Notes: a model not told the origin generated them from the sequence alone. Shown: positions 16,556 to 24,359, counted from the stretch's first letter. The stretch is 39,009 nt of DNA from Bacteroidales bacterium (GCA_017630195.1 JAGBVS010000023.1:1-39009); one strand, 5' to 3'. A program made the numbers and translations.

Positions 16556-16575
16556 CTTTATTTTGTTTTTAAATT

Positions 16576-17037
16576 TTATTTTTCAACATTAGATATGTCT
16601 GTCACTTCGTCAATTAACTTTTTATTTAATGTGACAAACACTTTTAAAGGAGCCATGACAATTACCATCATCACTTCAAGAAAATATATCAACCATACAT
16701 GATCATTAGATGTAAAAAGTTGATACACAAGAAGTATTATTGTAAATATCATGAACATATACTTTCCGTATCTTTTTCGTCTGAAAAGGAAAATCAGACT
16801 CACGACTACCATCCCGACTATAAACCATAAAACAGCTGACATAAACATTGTTTTGAACAAGGTTTCTTCGGAATATGCCGGGTCATAAACGCTTCTGTAG
16901 AAGAAGCCAAAAACAGTAAGAAGCAAGAAATACAACGAATAAAACGTAATAGCGAATGTGCCGACAAGTTTGACACCTAATGTCAGCTTTCTTCCTCTAA
17001 TAAAAATATCCGGTAATTCTTGTTTCTTCTTTATCAT
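16576..17037 (-). CDS. Hypothetical four-helix membrane protein, 153 aa
   Basis: About four hydrophobic segments are visible: near 22-50 (VKLVGTFAITFYSLYFLLLT), 65-90 (MFMSAVLWFIVGMVVVSLIF), 95-112 (YMFMIFTIILLVYQLF) and 117-137 (WLIYFLEVMMVIVMAPL). It has no signal peptide and no recognised family. Its start overlaps the stop of the upstream membrane-protein gene by 4 bp (ATGA), so the two are translationally coupled and probably form a complex. Confidence 0.7.
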   Translation of the reverse strand: MIKKKQELPDIFIRGRKLTLGVKLVGTFAITFYSLYFLLLTVFGFFYRSVYDPAYSEETLFKTMFMSAVLWFIVGMVVVSLIFLFRRKRYGKYMFMIFTIILLVYQLFTSNDHVWLIYFLEVMMVIVMAPLKVFVTLNKKLIDEVTDISNVEK

Positions 17038-17537
17038 TTCATAACTTTTTTATAATGAGAGAAATACATCATTACAAACAAGGCTGTCCACAAAATAGGA
17101 CCGAATGGGAATCCACCTCCAATTTTACTTACTACACATATTGATGTCGCAATAAGCATCAAAATTTGAGCGATTGCATAGACATGGAAACCTCTTTTTT
17201 GTAATTTCCACATCATCAATACACCTACGAATGATGCGATAAATAAAACCATCTCGATGAAATAATAACCTCTGCCTACAGAGAATGCCAAGGCTGAAGC
17301 TTCTGCCATCGTTTCCCAACTATCGCCCATCTGTTCTGCCATATCTGCAAACATCCCTTCTCCATTTCTCATCTGTTCAAAAACATTTTGAAAAGTATCA
17401 TAAAATGCAAAAGAAATGAAATTAACTATACCATTATAAACAGCATTAATGAACGATAAAATACATATTACCGTTAACATCTCCGGTCTTTTAGCTGGTT
17501 CTTCCTGTTCTATATTGTAATCTTCTTGATATTCCAT
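17034..17537 (-). CDS. Hypothetical four-helix membrane protein, 167 aa
   Basis: The first 17 residues are acidic and polar. Four hydrophobic segments follow (near MLTVICILSFINAVYNGIV, YYFIEMVLFIASFVGVLMMW, YAIAQILMLIATSICVV and GPILWTALFVMMYF). Between the first two is a Met/Glu-rich loop (about residues 48-75). I do not recognise the family. It heads a likely three-gene unit with the 153-aa membrane protein and the kinase-like gene. A repeat phrase (GACTAAAGGCTAAAG) occupies its upstream region. Confidence 0.7.
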   Translation of the reverse strand: MEYQEDYNIEQEEPAKRPEMLTVICILSFINAVYNGIVNFISFAFYDTFQNVFEQMRNGEGMFADMAEQMGDSWETMAEASALAFSVGRGYYFIEMVLFIASFVGVLMMWKLQKRGFHVYAIAQILMLIATSICVVSKIGGGFPFGPILWTALFVMMYFSHYKKVMK

Positions 17538-17550
17538 ATTATTAAAGTTT

Positions 17551-17578
17551 AAAGGCTAATGACTAAAGGCTAAAGGTA
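17551..17578. repeat. Phrase repeat (A)CTAAAGG / GCTAATGA
   Basis: AAAGGCTAATGACTAAAGGC continues with TAAAGGTATG. The 15-mer GACTAAAGGCTAAAG at 17561-17575 recurs exactly at 20559-20573, upstream of hisS. Confidence 0.65.
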
Positions 17579-17611
17579 TGAGTCTTTGTTTATGTTTTTG
17601 TGTTAAAGTTA

Positions 17612-17657
17612 GGAATTGAAAGAAATTCCCTCAACTCCTAACTCCAAACTCCTAATT
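17612..17657. repeat. Short hairpin and phrase CTCCTAACTCC
   Basis: A 6-bp stem GGAATT/AATTCC (17612-17629) may be a weak terminator for hutH on the minus strand. Next to it is a degenerate repeat TCAACTCCTAACTCC then AAACTCCTAA, which runs to the stop codon of hutH. Confidence 0.4.
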
Positions 17658-19149
17658 ATATTTCAACATTGTATTGTTGTAAGAAGTTCACTGACTTAGC
17701 TATTTCTGTGTACATAACTTTGTCAGTCTTAACAAATTCAACGTGTTTGCGATATTCAGCCACGAATGCTTCGATTGCTTCTGATGACTTGAGAGGTCTT
17801 CTGAAGTCTAAAGCTTGTGCTGCGTTGAACAATTCGATAGCGAGAACTCTTTCCAAGTTGTCAGCTACACGTAATGCTTTTGTTGCAGCGTTAGCACCCA
17901 TACTTACGTGGTCTTCTTGACCTTGTGATGACTCGATGCTATCGACTGATGCTGGAGAACATAATTGTTTGCTTTGGCTTACAATTGAAGCTGCTGCATA
18001 TTGAGGAATCATGAAACCTGAGTTGAGACCTGGTTCTGCTACCAAGAATGAAGGAAGCTCGCGTTTGCCGCCGATGAGTTGATAAACTCTTCTTTCACTG
18101 ATGTTGCCGAGTTCTGCCATTGCTATTGCTAAGAAATCTAATGTGATAGCGAGTGGCTGACCATGGAAGTTACCTGCTGAGATAACTAAATCTTCATCTG
18201 GGAAAATTGTTGGGTTGTCGGTAACAGCATTGATTTCATTCATAAAGACAGAAGCTACATATTTGATAGCGTCTTTTGATGCACCGTGTACTTGTGGGAT
18301 GCAGCGGAATGAATAAGGATCTTGTACGTGTTTCTTTTCACGAGCAATCAATTCACTGCCTTTTAATAAGTTACGGAATCTTTCAGCTGTCTTGATTTGT
18401 CCTTCGTGATGACGGATTTGGTGTACTTGATCGAAGAATGGCTCGATACGGCCGTCGAAAGCGTCTAATGAAACAGCACCGATGAGGTCGGCGAGATATG
18501 AGAGACGGAAAGCCTTGAGCAATACGTAAGTACCGTATGAGCTCATGAATTGAGTACCGTTGAGAAGTGCCAAACCTTCTTTTGATTGGAGTGTGATAGG
18601 TTCCCAACCGAATTCTTTCATCACTACTTCAGCAGGAACGATTTCTCCTTTGTAATGTACTTCACCTAAACCGAGTAAAGGTAACATCAAGTTTGCCAAT
18701 GGTGCCAAGTCGCCTGATGCTCCGAGTGAACCTTGGTTATAAACAACTGGAAGAACGTCGTTATTAAAGAAATCGATGAGACGTTGAACTGTAATAACTT
18801 GAACGCCTGAGTTACCGTATGACAAGCTTTGGACTTTCAATAAAATCATGATGCGGATGATTTCTTTTGGTACAAATTCGCCTGTACCGCAAGCGTGTGA
18901 CATCACGAGGTTCTTTTGAAGAGTGCTGAGGTCTTCTTTAGAGATGTTGTGATTGCACAATGAACCGAAACCTGTTGTGATACCATAGATTGGAGTTGTC
19001 TGTGTCTCCATCTTCTTGTCTAAATAGTCACGGCATTTTTGAATGCGAGCCTTAGCGTCTTCTGACAAAGCGAGTTTATAACCTTTTGTGATAATTTCAT
19101 TAACTCTTTCAAATGTTAATGTTTCTGCTGAAATATAATGTGTGTTCAT
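17656..19149 (-). CDS. hutH: Histidine ammonia-lyase
   Basis: It converts L-histidine to urocanate and ammonia. The 497-residue length is normal for the family. The MIO cofactor triad is Ala144-Ser145-Gly146 in GSLGASGDLAPL, and the catalytic Tyr55 sits in IYGITTGFG. Ser84-His85 in VMSHACGTG is the pair expected of histidine rather than tyrosine or phenylalanine lyases. Further family blocks are VQDPYSFRCIPQVHGA, ISAGNFHGQP and SSQGQEDHVSMG. The gene starts 11 bp after hisS on the same strand. None of hutU, hutI or the formiminotransferase gene is in the window, so the rest of histidine breakdown must be elsewhere or absent. Confidence 0.95.
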   Translation of the reverse strand: MNTHYISAETLTFERVNEIITKGYKLALSEDAKARIQKCRDYLDKKMETQTTPIYGITTGFGSLCNHNISKEDLSTLQKNLVMSHACGTGEFVPKEIIRIMILLKVQSLSYGNSGVQVITVQRLIDFFNNDVLPVVYNQGSLGASGDLAPLANLMLPLLGLGEVHYKGEIVPAEVVMKEFGWEPITLQSKEGLALLNGTQFMSSYGTYVLLKAFRLSYLADLIGAVSLDAFDGRIEPFFDQVHQIRHHEGQIKTAERFRNLLKGSELIAREKKHVQDPYSFRCIPQVHGASKDAIKYVASVFMNEINAVTDNPTIFPDEDLVISAGNFHGQPLAITLDFLAIAMAELGNISERRVYQLIGGKRELPSFLVAEPGLNSGFMIPQYAAASIVSQSKQLCSPASVDSIESSQGQEDHVSMGANAATKALRVADNLERVLAIELFNAAQALDFRRPLKSSEAIEAFVAEYRKHVEFVKTDKVMYTEIAKSVNFLQQYNVEI

Positions 19150-19160
19150 TTGTGATATTA

Positions 19161-20519
19161 TTATTTGATTATTTCAATTAAATTTTCTGCTGATATTTTT
19201 TCCTGACGTCCTTCTTTCATGAATTTGACGGTGAATGTCTTGTTATTCATTTCGTCTTCACCTGCCATGACCACAACTGGTATTCCGCGTTGGTCGGCGT
19301 ATTTCATTTGTTTTTGAAGTTTTGCTGAGTCAGGATATATTTCTGCGTTGATGCCATTTCTTCTAAGTTGTTGGAGATATGGCAAGCAATAACGTTCTTC
19401 TTTTGGACCGAAGTTGAGGAATATGACTTCTGTGATGTCACCGTTCTTTTCTGGGAAGAGGTTCAACTCTGTGAGAACGTCGTAGATACGGTCAGCGCCG
19501 AAGCTGATGCCGACGCCAGAGACGCCTTGCAATCCGAAGATGCCGGTGAGGTTGTCGTAACGACCGCCGCCCGAGATACTGCCCATCGCCACGTCTTTAG
19601 CCTTAACCTCAAAGATAGCTCCTGTGTAATAATTCAATCCGCGAGCGAGAGTAAGGTCGAGTTCATATTCGATGCCGACGTTCATATCGTCGATATAGTC
19701 GAATAAAGTCTCGAGTTCTTCGATGCCCTTCTCTCCCACTTCGATGCCGCTCATCAACGATTTAAGCTGAGCGAATTTCTCGCGAGCGTCACCTTTCATG
19801 AAGAGTATTGGCTGCAACTTCTCTATCGCTGTCGCGTCCAATCCTTTTTGTGCAAGTTCTGCATTGACAGCGTCGATGCCGATTTTATCGAGCTTGTCGA
19901 TAGCGACAGTGATGTCAACAAGAGCGTCAGGCTTGCCGATATATTCCGCTATACCAGCGAGAACTTTACGATTATTTATTTTCAATACAACGTTAATCTT
20001 CAAAGCATTGAAAACCTCGTCAACTATCTGAACAAGTTCTGCCTCGTTGAGGATTGAGTTGCTTCCGACGATGTCAACGTCGCATTGATAGAACTCACGG
20101 TAGCGACCTTTCTGTGGACGGTCGGCACGCCATACCGGCTGAATCTGATAACGACGGAACGGGAATGCTATCTGGTCGCGATATTGAACCACGAAACGTG
20201 CGAATGGCACGGTGAGGTCATAACGGAGACCTTTCTCGCAAATCTTGCCTGCGATTTTTTCAGATTGAAGAACTTCGCCATTCTGTTCTACACCCGACAA
20301 GAAATCGCCCGAGTTGAGGATACGGAATAAAAGCTTGTCGCCTTCTTCTCCGTATTTTCCGAGAAGAGTTGAGAGATTCTCCATTGATGGAGTCTCAATA
20401 GGTTGAAAACCAAAACGTTTAAAAACGGTTTTTATAGTATCGAAAATATAATTACGACGGACCATGACTTCAGGCAAGAAGTCACGAGTTCCTTTCGGTA
20501 TTGAAGGTTTCTGAGCCAT
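19161..20519 (-). CDS. hisS: Histidyl-tRNA synthetase
   Basis: A class II aminoacyl-tRNA synthetase that charges tRNA-His. The 452-residue product starts [20 protein letters not shown]. It contains the class II motif 2 region ([13 protein letters not shown]), the histidine-specific [15 protein letters not shown] block and SGGGRYDNL (motif 3 area), then the C-terminal anticodon-binding domain from about 365. It has a promoter -7 box 24 bases upstream and shares a transcript with hutH. The start is clear from the family N-terminus. Confidence 0.96.
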   Translation of the reverse strand: MAQKPSIPKGTRDFLPEVMVRRNYIFDTIKTVFKRFGFQPIETPSMENLSTLLGKYGEEGDKLLFRILNSGDFLSGVEQNGEVLQSEKIAGKICEKGLRYDLTVPFARFVVQYRDQIAFPFRRYQIQPVWRADRPQKGRYREFYQCDVDIVGSNSILNEAELVQIVDEVFNALKINVVLKINNRKVLAGIAEYIGKPDALVDITVAIDKLDKIGIDAVNAELAQKGLDATAIEKLQPILFMKGDAREKFAQLKSLMSGIEVGEKGIEELETLFDYIDDMNVGIEYELDLTLARGLNYYTGAIFEVKAKDVAMGSISGGGRYDNLTGIFGLQGVSGVGISFGADRIYDVLTELNLFPEKNGDITEVIFLNFGPKEERYCLPYLQQLRRNGINAEIYPDSAKLQKQMKYADQRGIPVVVMAGEDEMNNKTFTVKFMKEGRQEKISAENLIEIIK

Positions 20520-20543
20520 TTGTTAAATTTTAATTAAAACGTA

Positions 20544-20551
20544 CAAAGATA
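20544..20551 (-). promoter_or_regulatory. Promoter -7 box of hisS-hutH
   Basis: On the minus strand TATCTTTG matches TAnnTTTG. The expected -33 position falls inside the repeat phrase CTTTAGCCTTTAGTC, so the repeat may supply the upstream promoter element. Confidence 0.55.
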
Positions 20552-20558
20552 ATAAAAA

Positions 20559-20614
20559 GACTAAAGGCTAAAGACGAATGACAAAAGATTTTTTTGCTAT
20601 AAGCTGTGAGCTGT
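20559..20614. repeat. Two repeat phrases upstream of hisS
   Basis: GACTAAAGGCTAAAG (20559-20573) duplicates 17561-17575. ATAAGCTGTGAGCTGT (20599-20614) is the exact inverse of 12917-12932, inside the M23 gene. CACTCATAACTCATAG follows at 20624-20639. Confidence 0.65.
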
Positions 20615-20702
20615 ATGCAAAAACACTCATAACTCATAGTTCGAAGCCAAGCAAAGAATCTTCAATGTTCAAAAGGCAACAGCTTTGGTTCTTAGTTCGG
20701 TA

Positions 20703-20815
20703 TTGCGTTAGGGATTGAAGCGGCATCCTTTTGGAGACGGAAGCTGGAGACGGAGGCGGAAGCGAAGGCGGAAAAAGATATAGCGGAAAGCCCGACGGCG
20801 GAGCCGGAACGCCCA
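20703..20815 (+). ncRNA. Probable structured RNA element of unknown function
   Basis: This G+C-rich island in an AT-rich spacer has two conserved-looking halves, GGGATTGAAGCGGCATCC (20711-20728) and AAAGATATAGCGGAAAGCCC (20774-20793). CTTTT (20728-20732) can pair with AAAAG (20773-20777) and GGG (20711-20713) with CCC (20791-20793), leaving a large symmetric internal loop in which both sides carry AGCGG. The apical part is a purine-rich stretch of GGAGACGGA and GGCGGAAGC repeats. A GC-rich hairpin CGGC/GCCG follows at 20796-20806. From memory, similar elements recur in Bacteroidota and especially Flavobacteria genomes. I cannot confirm an Rfam name (Flavo-1 is one candidate). It has no open frame of its own. 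Confidence 0.5.
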
Positions 20816-20855
20816 AGACAATAAAATTAAAAAATGCGATATGCATTGCCGATAG

Positions 20856-20972
20856 CAAGGATGTCAATTCTGTTCTTATATACACTCGACCAAAAAGCAA
20901 GGAACCCAATCCATTATGCTATATGAAAGCTGGCGGACTAAAGATGTTTTTCAAGTTAGGATTACGAAATAG
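20856..20972 (+). pseudogene. Remnant of an antibiotic-biosynthesis-monooxygenase-like gene
   Basis: Between an in-frame TAG (20853-20855) and a TAG at 20970-20972 about 38 codons read QGCQFCSYIHSTKKQGTQ followed by SIMLYESWRTKDVFQ. The pattern matches the second half of small ABM/YgiN-type quinol monooxygenases (CxSYxLH..., then MLYEsW.tkd.Fq). The N-terminal half is missing, replaced by the RNA-like element, and there is no start codon. A terminator hairpin follows, as after a real gene. I infer a decayed gene. The overlapping longer frame is a shadow. Confidence 0.5.
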
Positions 20973-20986
20973 CTAATATTTAATAA

Positions 20987-21013
20987 AAAAAGACATCGTC
21001 GTGATGTCTTTTT
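20987..21013. terminator. Bidirectional terminator
   Basis: A stem AGACATC/GATGTCT (20991-20997 with 21003-21009) around loop GTCGT extends through A- and T-runs on both sides. It serves the remnant on the plus strand and the lipoprotein gene on the minus strand. Confidence 0.85.
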
Positions 21014-21022
21014 ATTAAATTA

Positions 21023-22549
21023 TCATTTATGATCATGGTCTATTTCATCTGCTTTCTTTTTCAAGACCGGACGTATTGAACATCCATAATAACGATTGCC
21101 ATAATACGGGCACAATGTATAAGAGCTTTCAAAATGAAGCAACAGCGACTGATCATTCCATTCTGCAGGTGTTGAACTCCAATAGTGACCAAAAAAGTTA
21201 CCAGCCTGAATATCGCCATATTCTCCGTCGTGATAACCAGCTGCAGGTAAGAAAATATAATTACCATTTGGTCCAGTAATCAAATATCCGTTAGTTCCAT
21301 GTGAAGTCTTCATAGGTTCAAACTTACATTCATTAAACAACTCCATTTGTTCTGCGTAAGTTGGCATTCTCCATTCTGGTCCCCAAATTGCAGTAGCGGC
21401 ATCATAATTCTTATTACCAGAAATGTCTCCATTACTTTCAGGGAGGACTTCTTTCATATTCAAATAGAGTGTTGCACTATTATTAATTTTATAAGTATCT
21501 TTTGTTTTTATTTCGCCCCATGCGTAATATTCTCCATATTCGTATAATGTATCGGCACCAATGTTTTTAGTTGCCCACAAAGTACCTGATGTCAAGCCTA
21601 AGTCAACATAGTGATGGAAATGGCCATCATGTTCCACATCGCCACTTGACACGACAGACCATGGCAGAGCTAATTTTGTTTTACCATCTGGAGCTGTATG
21701 GTAATATAAGTTACTTGCTTTTATTTCATCATAGATAATGCACTCATAAACTTTATAATTTTTTGCATCATCATTAAGACTTGTCTTTTCCTCATACCTT
21801 ATTTCTGTATTTTCTTCAGCGTTAGGGAACACTGCCACATAAGATATTCCTTTTGCTCTTTCAACTTGTATTTTAGCATGAATGTCTTCTACAACATCTA
21901 TTTCAAATCTATCGCTATCTCCATTATATTCCAAAGAATATTCTGTACCAATTATAGCATCGCCATATAATTCATCAACGTTTTCCAAATCTAACATCAA
22001 TATAGCAATCTGGTTTTTCAAAGTACCAATAAGACCTAATGTAATATCACCGTTTCCGTTTGTCAATGTTGGGATAACGCTTGCTTTAGCGATATGGTTG
22101 TAACCAAAAGTTTCAAGGCGACCGCTTTGTTTTCCCATACTACCTTTTATACTGTTGTTTTCAAATTTATATGTCATATTGGAAGGGCTTTGATGTGAGT
22201 GTCCGAAATACCACACATCGTATTCTTCGCCATCATTGATGAGTCCGGCTGTTACTTCACCCTCGAATGTCAAAACAGCAGGATTACCTTGAGCAAAGTT
22301 TTCCAATCTTACCAGCTGTGGGTTGCTACCATGTATTGCCAAATAGACACATTCCGAACCATTACTCCAATTCACGCTGCCATCTTCAAGCAAATTAGTA
22401 AAATCGGAGCGACCACTTTTGTTAATAGGAATTTCACATGTCACCTTAACTATTCTTGTTTCATTACCATTGCCTCCATCTGGAGCCGGCTTGCATTGAG
22501 TAAAACCTAATACCATCAACGCAATAAAAATTATAAAGTACTTTTTCAT
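21023..22549 (-). CDS. FISUMP-domain lipoprotein
   Basis: A 508-residue surface-type lipoprotein. Residues 1-19 are a lipoprotein signal ending GFTQC (Cys19). The middle (about 30-310) is beta-rich with an N-terminal region like fimbrillin-type adhesins (VTCEIPINKSGRSD). The C-terminal 190 residues are a fibrobacter-succinogenes-major-paralog (FISUMP) domain: YVDLGLTSGTLWATKNIGA, YGEYYAWGEIKTK, EWRMPTYAEQMELFNEC, then GHYWSSTPAEWNDQ and SIRPVLK. Its function is not known. The start overlaps the stop of the upstream gene by one base (TAATG), so it is coupled to the tetrapeptide-repeat protein. Confidence 0.88.
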   Translation of the reverse strand: MKKYFIIFIALMVLGFTQCKPAPDGGNGNETRIVKVTCEIPINKSGRSDFTNLLEDGSVNWSNGSECVYLAIHGSNPQLVRLENFAQGNPAVLTFEGEVTAGLINDGEEYDVWYFGHSHQSPSNMTYKFENNSIKGSMGKQSGRLETFGYNHIAKASVIPTLTNGNGDITLGLIGTLKNQIAILMLDLENVDELYGDAIIGTEYSLEYNGDSDRFEIDVVEDIHAKIQVERAKGISYVAVFPNAEENTEIRYEEKTSLNDDAKNYKVYECIIYDEIKASNLYYHTAPDGKTKLALPWSVVSSGDVEHDGHFHHYVDLGLTSGTLWATKNIGADTLYEYGEYYAWGEIKTKDTYKINNSATLYLNMKEVLPESNGDISGNKNYDAATAIWGPEWRMPTYAEQMELFNECKFEPMKTSHGTNGYLITGPNGNYIFLPAAGYHDGEYGDIQAGNFFGHYWSSTPAEWNDQSLLLHFESSYTLCPYYGNRYYGCSIRPVLKKKADEIDHDHK

Positions 22550-22941
22550 TATTTATTTCCCTTTCTTTTTTTGTTAATCAAATAAAAAAATCCCGTGGCT
22601 GCCATCATTATAACGCCATTTCCAACACAGACATCATTGTTGCTGTTACCAGTAAAGCCTTGGAAATCCAAGCCTTTATAATTATTGAAACCCTGTCCAT
22701 AAAAGTCCATGAACGCCAATCCGCTCATATCTTCGCTTCTCTGGCTGAGTTCATAGGTAAAGAAAGCATCTGTCTGAGTTCCTACTTGAATATCTGTCGG
22801 AACATCTGTCGGAATACCTATCAAAACATTTGTTTGAATGTCAATTGGAATATCTGTATGAATATCTGTTTGGGCATTCATACTTATTCCCAAAAACAAC
22901 GTAAGATTTAACAATGTGACTAAAATTACTTTTCTTTTCAT
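22549..22941 (-). CDS. Exported protein with tetrapeptide repeats and C-terminal membrane anchor
   Basis: A 130-residue protein. Residues 1-24 are a signal peptide ending at MNAQ. Residues 26-57 are eight four-residue units of the form (D/N/G)(I/V/T)xT: DIHT, DIPI, DIQT, NVLI, GIPT, DVPT, DIQV, GTQT. The remainder has an aromatic Gly-rich part (MDFYGQGFNNYKGLDF) and a C-terminal hydrophobic segment followed by KKRKGNK, which looks like a membrane anchor with a positive tail. I do not recognise a family. It is translationally coupled to the FISUMP lipoprotein downstream and may be presented with it at the cell surface. Confidence 0.72.
   Translation of the reverse strand: MKRKVILVTLLNLTLFLGISMNAQTDIHTDIPIDIQTNVLIGIPTDVPTDIQVGTQTDAFFTYELSQRSEDMSGLAFMDFYGQGFNNYKGLDFQGFTGNSNNDVCVGNGVIMMAATGFFYLINKKRKGNK
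22771..22866 (-). repeat. Coding 12-bp tandem repeat, 8 units
   Basis: Eight imperfect 12-bp units (for example GATATTCAAACA-type on the coding strand) encode the tetrapeptide repeats of the 130-aa protein. The units differ mainly at third positions and at the first residue, so the array is old or under selection. It keeps the reading frame if units are gained or lost. Confidence 0.7.
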
Positions 22942-22952
22942 TTCTATAATTT

Positions 22953-23165
22953 TTATGCTAAAATACGATATGATACAATATCATTTAACAAAGTGAAATA
23001 GCACACTTTGTACATATTTTTCAAATAAAGCAAATCGGAAATAGTTTTTGGTCCTACACCATGTATTATTTTTCTAAGGTATGATAAAACAATAGATGTC
23101 AATATGTTAGCATTCAAACTAACATTATTTTTTTCTTCTTTAACTTGTATAATTTTACTTGACAT
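22953..23165 (-). CDS. Small ORF of 70 aa, or a leader with hairpins
   Basis: From the ATG at 23165 a 70-residue frame reads MSSKIIQVKEEKNNVSLNAN and continues through a GVGPKTISDLLYL motif, ending 11 bp before the tetrapeptide-repeat gene. A consensus promoter (23187-23218) places the transcript start about 15 bases before this ATG, which supports translation. The alternative is that this is a long 5' leader: two perfect hairpins (ATGTTAG/CTAACAT and ATGATA/TATCAT) lie in it. No family is recognised. Extending the frame to 23210 would run through the promoter, so I reject the longer start. Confidence 0.4.
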   Translation of the reverse strand: MSSKIIQVKEEKNNVSLNANILTSIVLSYLRKIIHGVGPKTISDLLYLKNMYKVCYFTLLNDIVSYRILA

Positions 23166-23186
23166 ACCACTGTTTAAAAAGAGCCG

Positions 23187-23218
23187 CAAAATTAAGTCTT
23201 TTTTCAACAAAATACAAA
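23187..23218 (-). promoter_or_regulatory. Consensus promoter upstream of the 22953-23165 ORF
   Basis: On the minus strand TTTG (23215-23218), 20 bp, TAATTTTG (23187-23194). Both boxes and spacing match the Bacteroidetes consensus. It probably drives the small ORF, the tetrapeptide-repeat gene and the FISUMP lipoprotein. The rest of the spacer up to 23370 is AT-rich and shows nothing else. Confidence 0.7.
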
Positions 23219-23373
23219 ACTAAAATCATAAAAAATCACATTAATATTTATGAGGTTTTCTACAAATTCTGCGTTTTAAATGAACTTAAACAATAACAAC
23301 AAAAACTTTTGCGTGTATCATGTTTTTTATTAGCATTTTTTGAAAAAAAATTATGCTTAAATAAGCAATAGTC

Positions 23374-23410
23374 GAAAAAAAAAGGCGCAAAGAATAAAAC
23401 TCTGCGCCTT
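23374..23410 (-). terminator. Rho-independent terminator of the T9SS cargo gene
   Basis: The stem AAGGCGCA/TGCGCCTT (23382-23389 with 23403-23410) has a 13-base loop and is followed on the minus strand by a run of T (complement of the A-run 23375-23382). It lies 25 bp after the stop. Confidence 0.88.
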
Positions 23411-23434
23411 CATGTCTTCTGTACTTATGTTTTT

Positions 23435-24229
23435 TTATTTCTTAACAAAACGTCTTGTTATCACTTCATTTCCCTTATTGACATTAACGAAATAAACACC
23501 TGCGTTTAATTCTGAAATATCAATTCCTACATTGCTATAAACACCTTCATAAACAACAACGCCATTCATTGCGACAACGCTTACTTTTTCAATTTTTTCA
23601 TCGCTTGAAATGACGAGCTGATTTTCTGCAGGATTAGGATAAACATCAAAAGAGACAGTATTTTCCGCAATTGAAACGCCATCTGATGTCAATTCAACAT
23701 TGTCGATTCTGATGCCATTAGCGGTAAAGCCATTACAATCGTAGTGGAGGAATCCGATATACATATTCTTACCGGCGAACTCGCTGAGGTCGATGTATTC
23801 TTCTCCCCACTTGCCGTCGGCATTAGGTTCTGTGTATCTCTTGCTCCACACCACGTAGAAATTTATTCCGTTTTCTGAGACAATCACGCCGAAGTTTTCT
23901 TCATAATAAACCAAGTCTGACTGACAATGAAAGAAATGCAGTTTTGATGTTTCAGTAATCAAATATGCCTTATCTGTATAAATATAATTTTCAGGTGTAA
24001 GTTCTCCGCTATTATAACATGAAGAATATATTCCGTAAGAGGCATCCATACCGCCAGATACTGTTGAATTATGCAATTCCCATTGATGACCGTCGCCGTC
24101 AGCGTCATAACCCATCCAACCGTCGAACGAGTTGTCGTTAAAATCGTAAGAGAATGTTGTTTCCTGTGCATTAGCTGTCATCATCAAGCCAAAGACGCAG
24201 CATAATGTGATAAGTAAAATTCTTTTCAT
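23435..24229 (-). CDS. Secreted protein with T9SS type A sorting domain
   Basis: A 264-residue cargo of the type IX secretion system. Residues 1-21 are a signal peptide (ITLCCVFGLMMTANAQ). Residues about 25-180 are a beta-sandwich of the choice-of-anchor-J / cleaved-adhesin type, starting YDFNDNSFDGWMGYDADGDG and ending IRIDNVEL. The last 75 residues are the sorting tail: FDVYPNPAENQLVISS, then VVYEG, IDISELNAGVYFVNV and the final ITRRFVKK. The tail is recognised by the secretion pore and removed or anchored on the surface. The target is unknown; carbohydrate or protein binding is likely for the front domain. Single gene with its own promoter and terminator. Confidence 0.92.
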   Translation of the reverse strand: MKRILLITLCCVFGLMMTANAQETTFSYDFNDNSFDGWMGYDADGDGHQWELHNSTVSGGMDASYGIYSSCYNSGELTPENYIYTDKAYLITETSKLHFFHCQSDLVYYEENFGVIVSENGINFYVVWSKRYTEPNADGKWGEEYIDLSEFAGKNMYIGFLHYDCNGFTANGIRIDNVELTSDGVSIAENTVSFDVYPNPAENQLVISSDEKIEKVSVVAMNGVVVYEGVYSNVGIDISELNAGVYFVNVNKGNEVITRRFVKK

Positions 24230-24263
24230 AGTATTAAATTTTAGTTAGTAATTTGAATCATGA

Positions 24264-24293
24264 CAAAGATATGATTTTTTTATAACTCACAAA
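24264..24293 (-). promoter_or_regulatory. Promoter of the T9SS cargo gene
   Basis: On the minus strand TTTG (24290-24293), 18 bp, TATCTTTG (24264-24271). Spacing is one base short of the usual 19-21. Confidence 0.7.
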
Positions 24294-24302
24294 CTTGTAA
24301 AT

Positions 24303-24334
24303 AAAAAAAAGCTAAAGATTTTTCAACCTTTAGC
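24303..24334 (-). terminator. Terminator of the ompH cluster
   Basis: The stem GCTAAAG/CTTTAGC (24311-24317 with 24328-24334) has a 10-base loop, followed on the minus strand by eight T. The stem sequence also belongs to the GGCTAAAGG phrase family. Confidence 0.85.
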
Positions 24335-24359
24335 CTTTTGTCTTTATTTTTTATTTTTA

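Noticed and set aside
20731-20976. 81-codon plus-strand frame beginning in the G+C-rich element
   Set aside because: The frame is low complexity at its start and disagrees with the monooxygenase-like frame that is recognisable over the same bases.
22953-23210. 85-codon version of the small ORF
   Set aside because: Its first codons run through the promoter -7 box, so the 70-codon form starting at 23165 is preferred.
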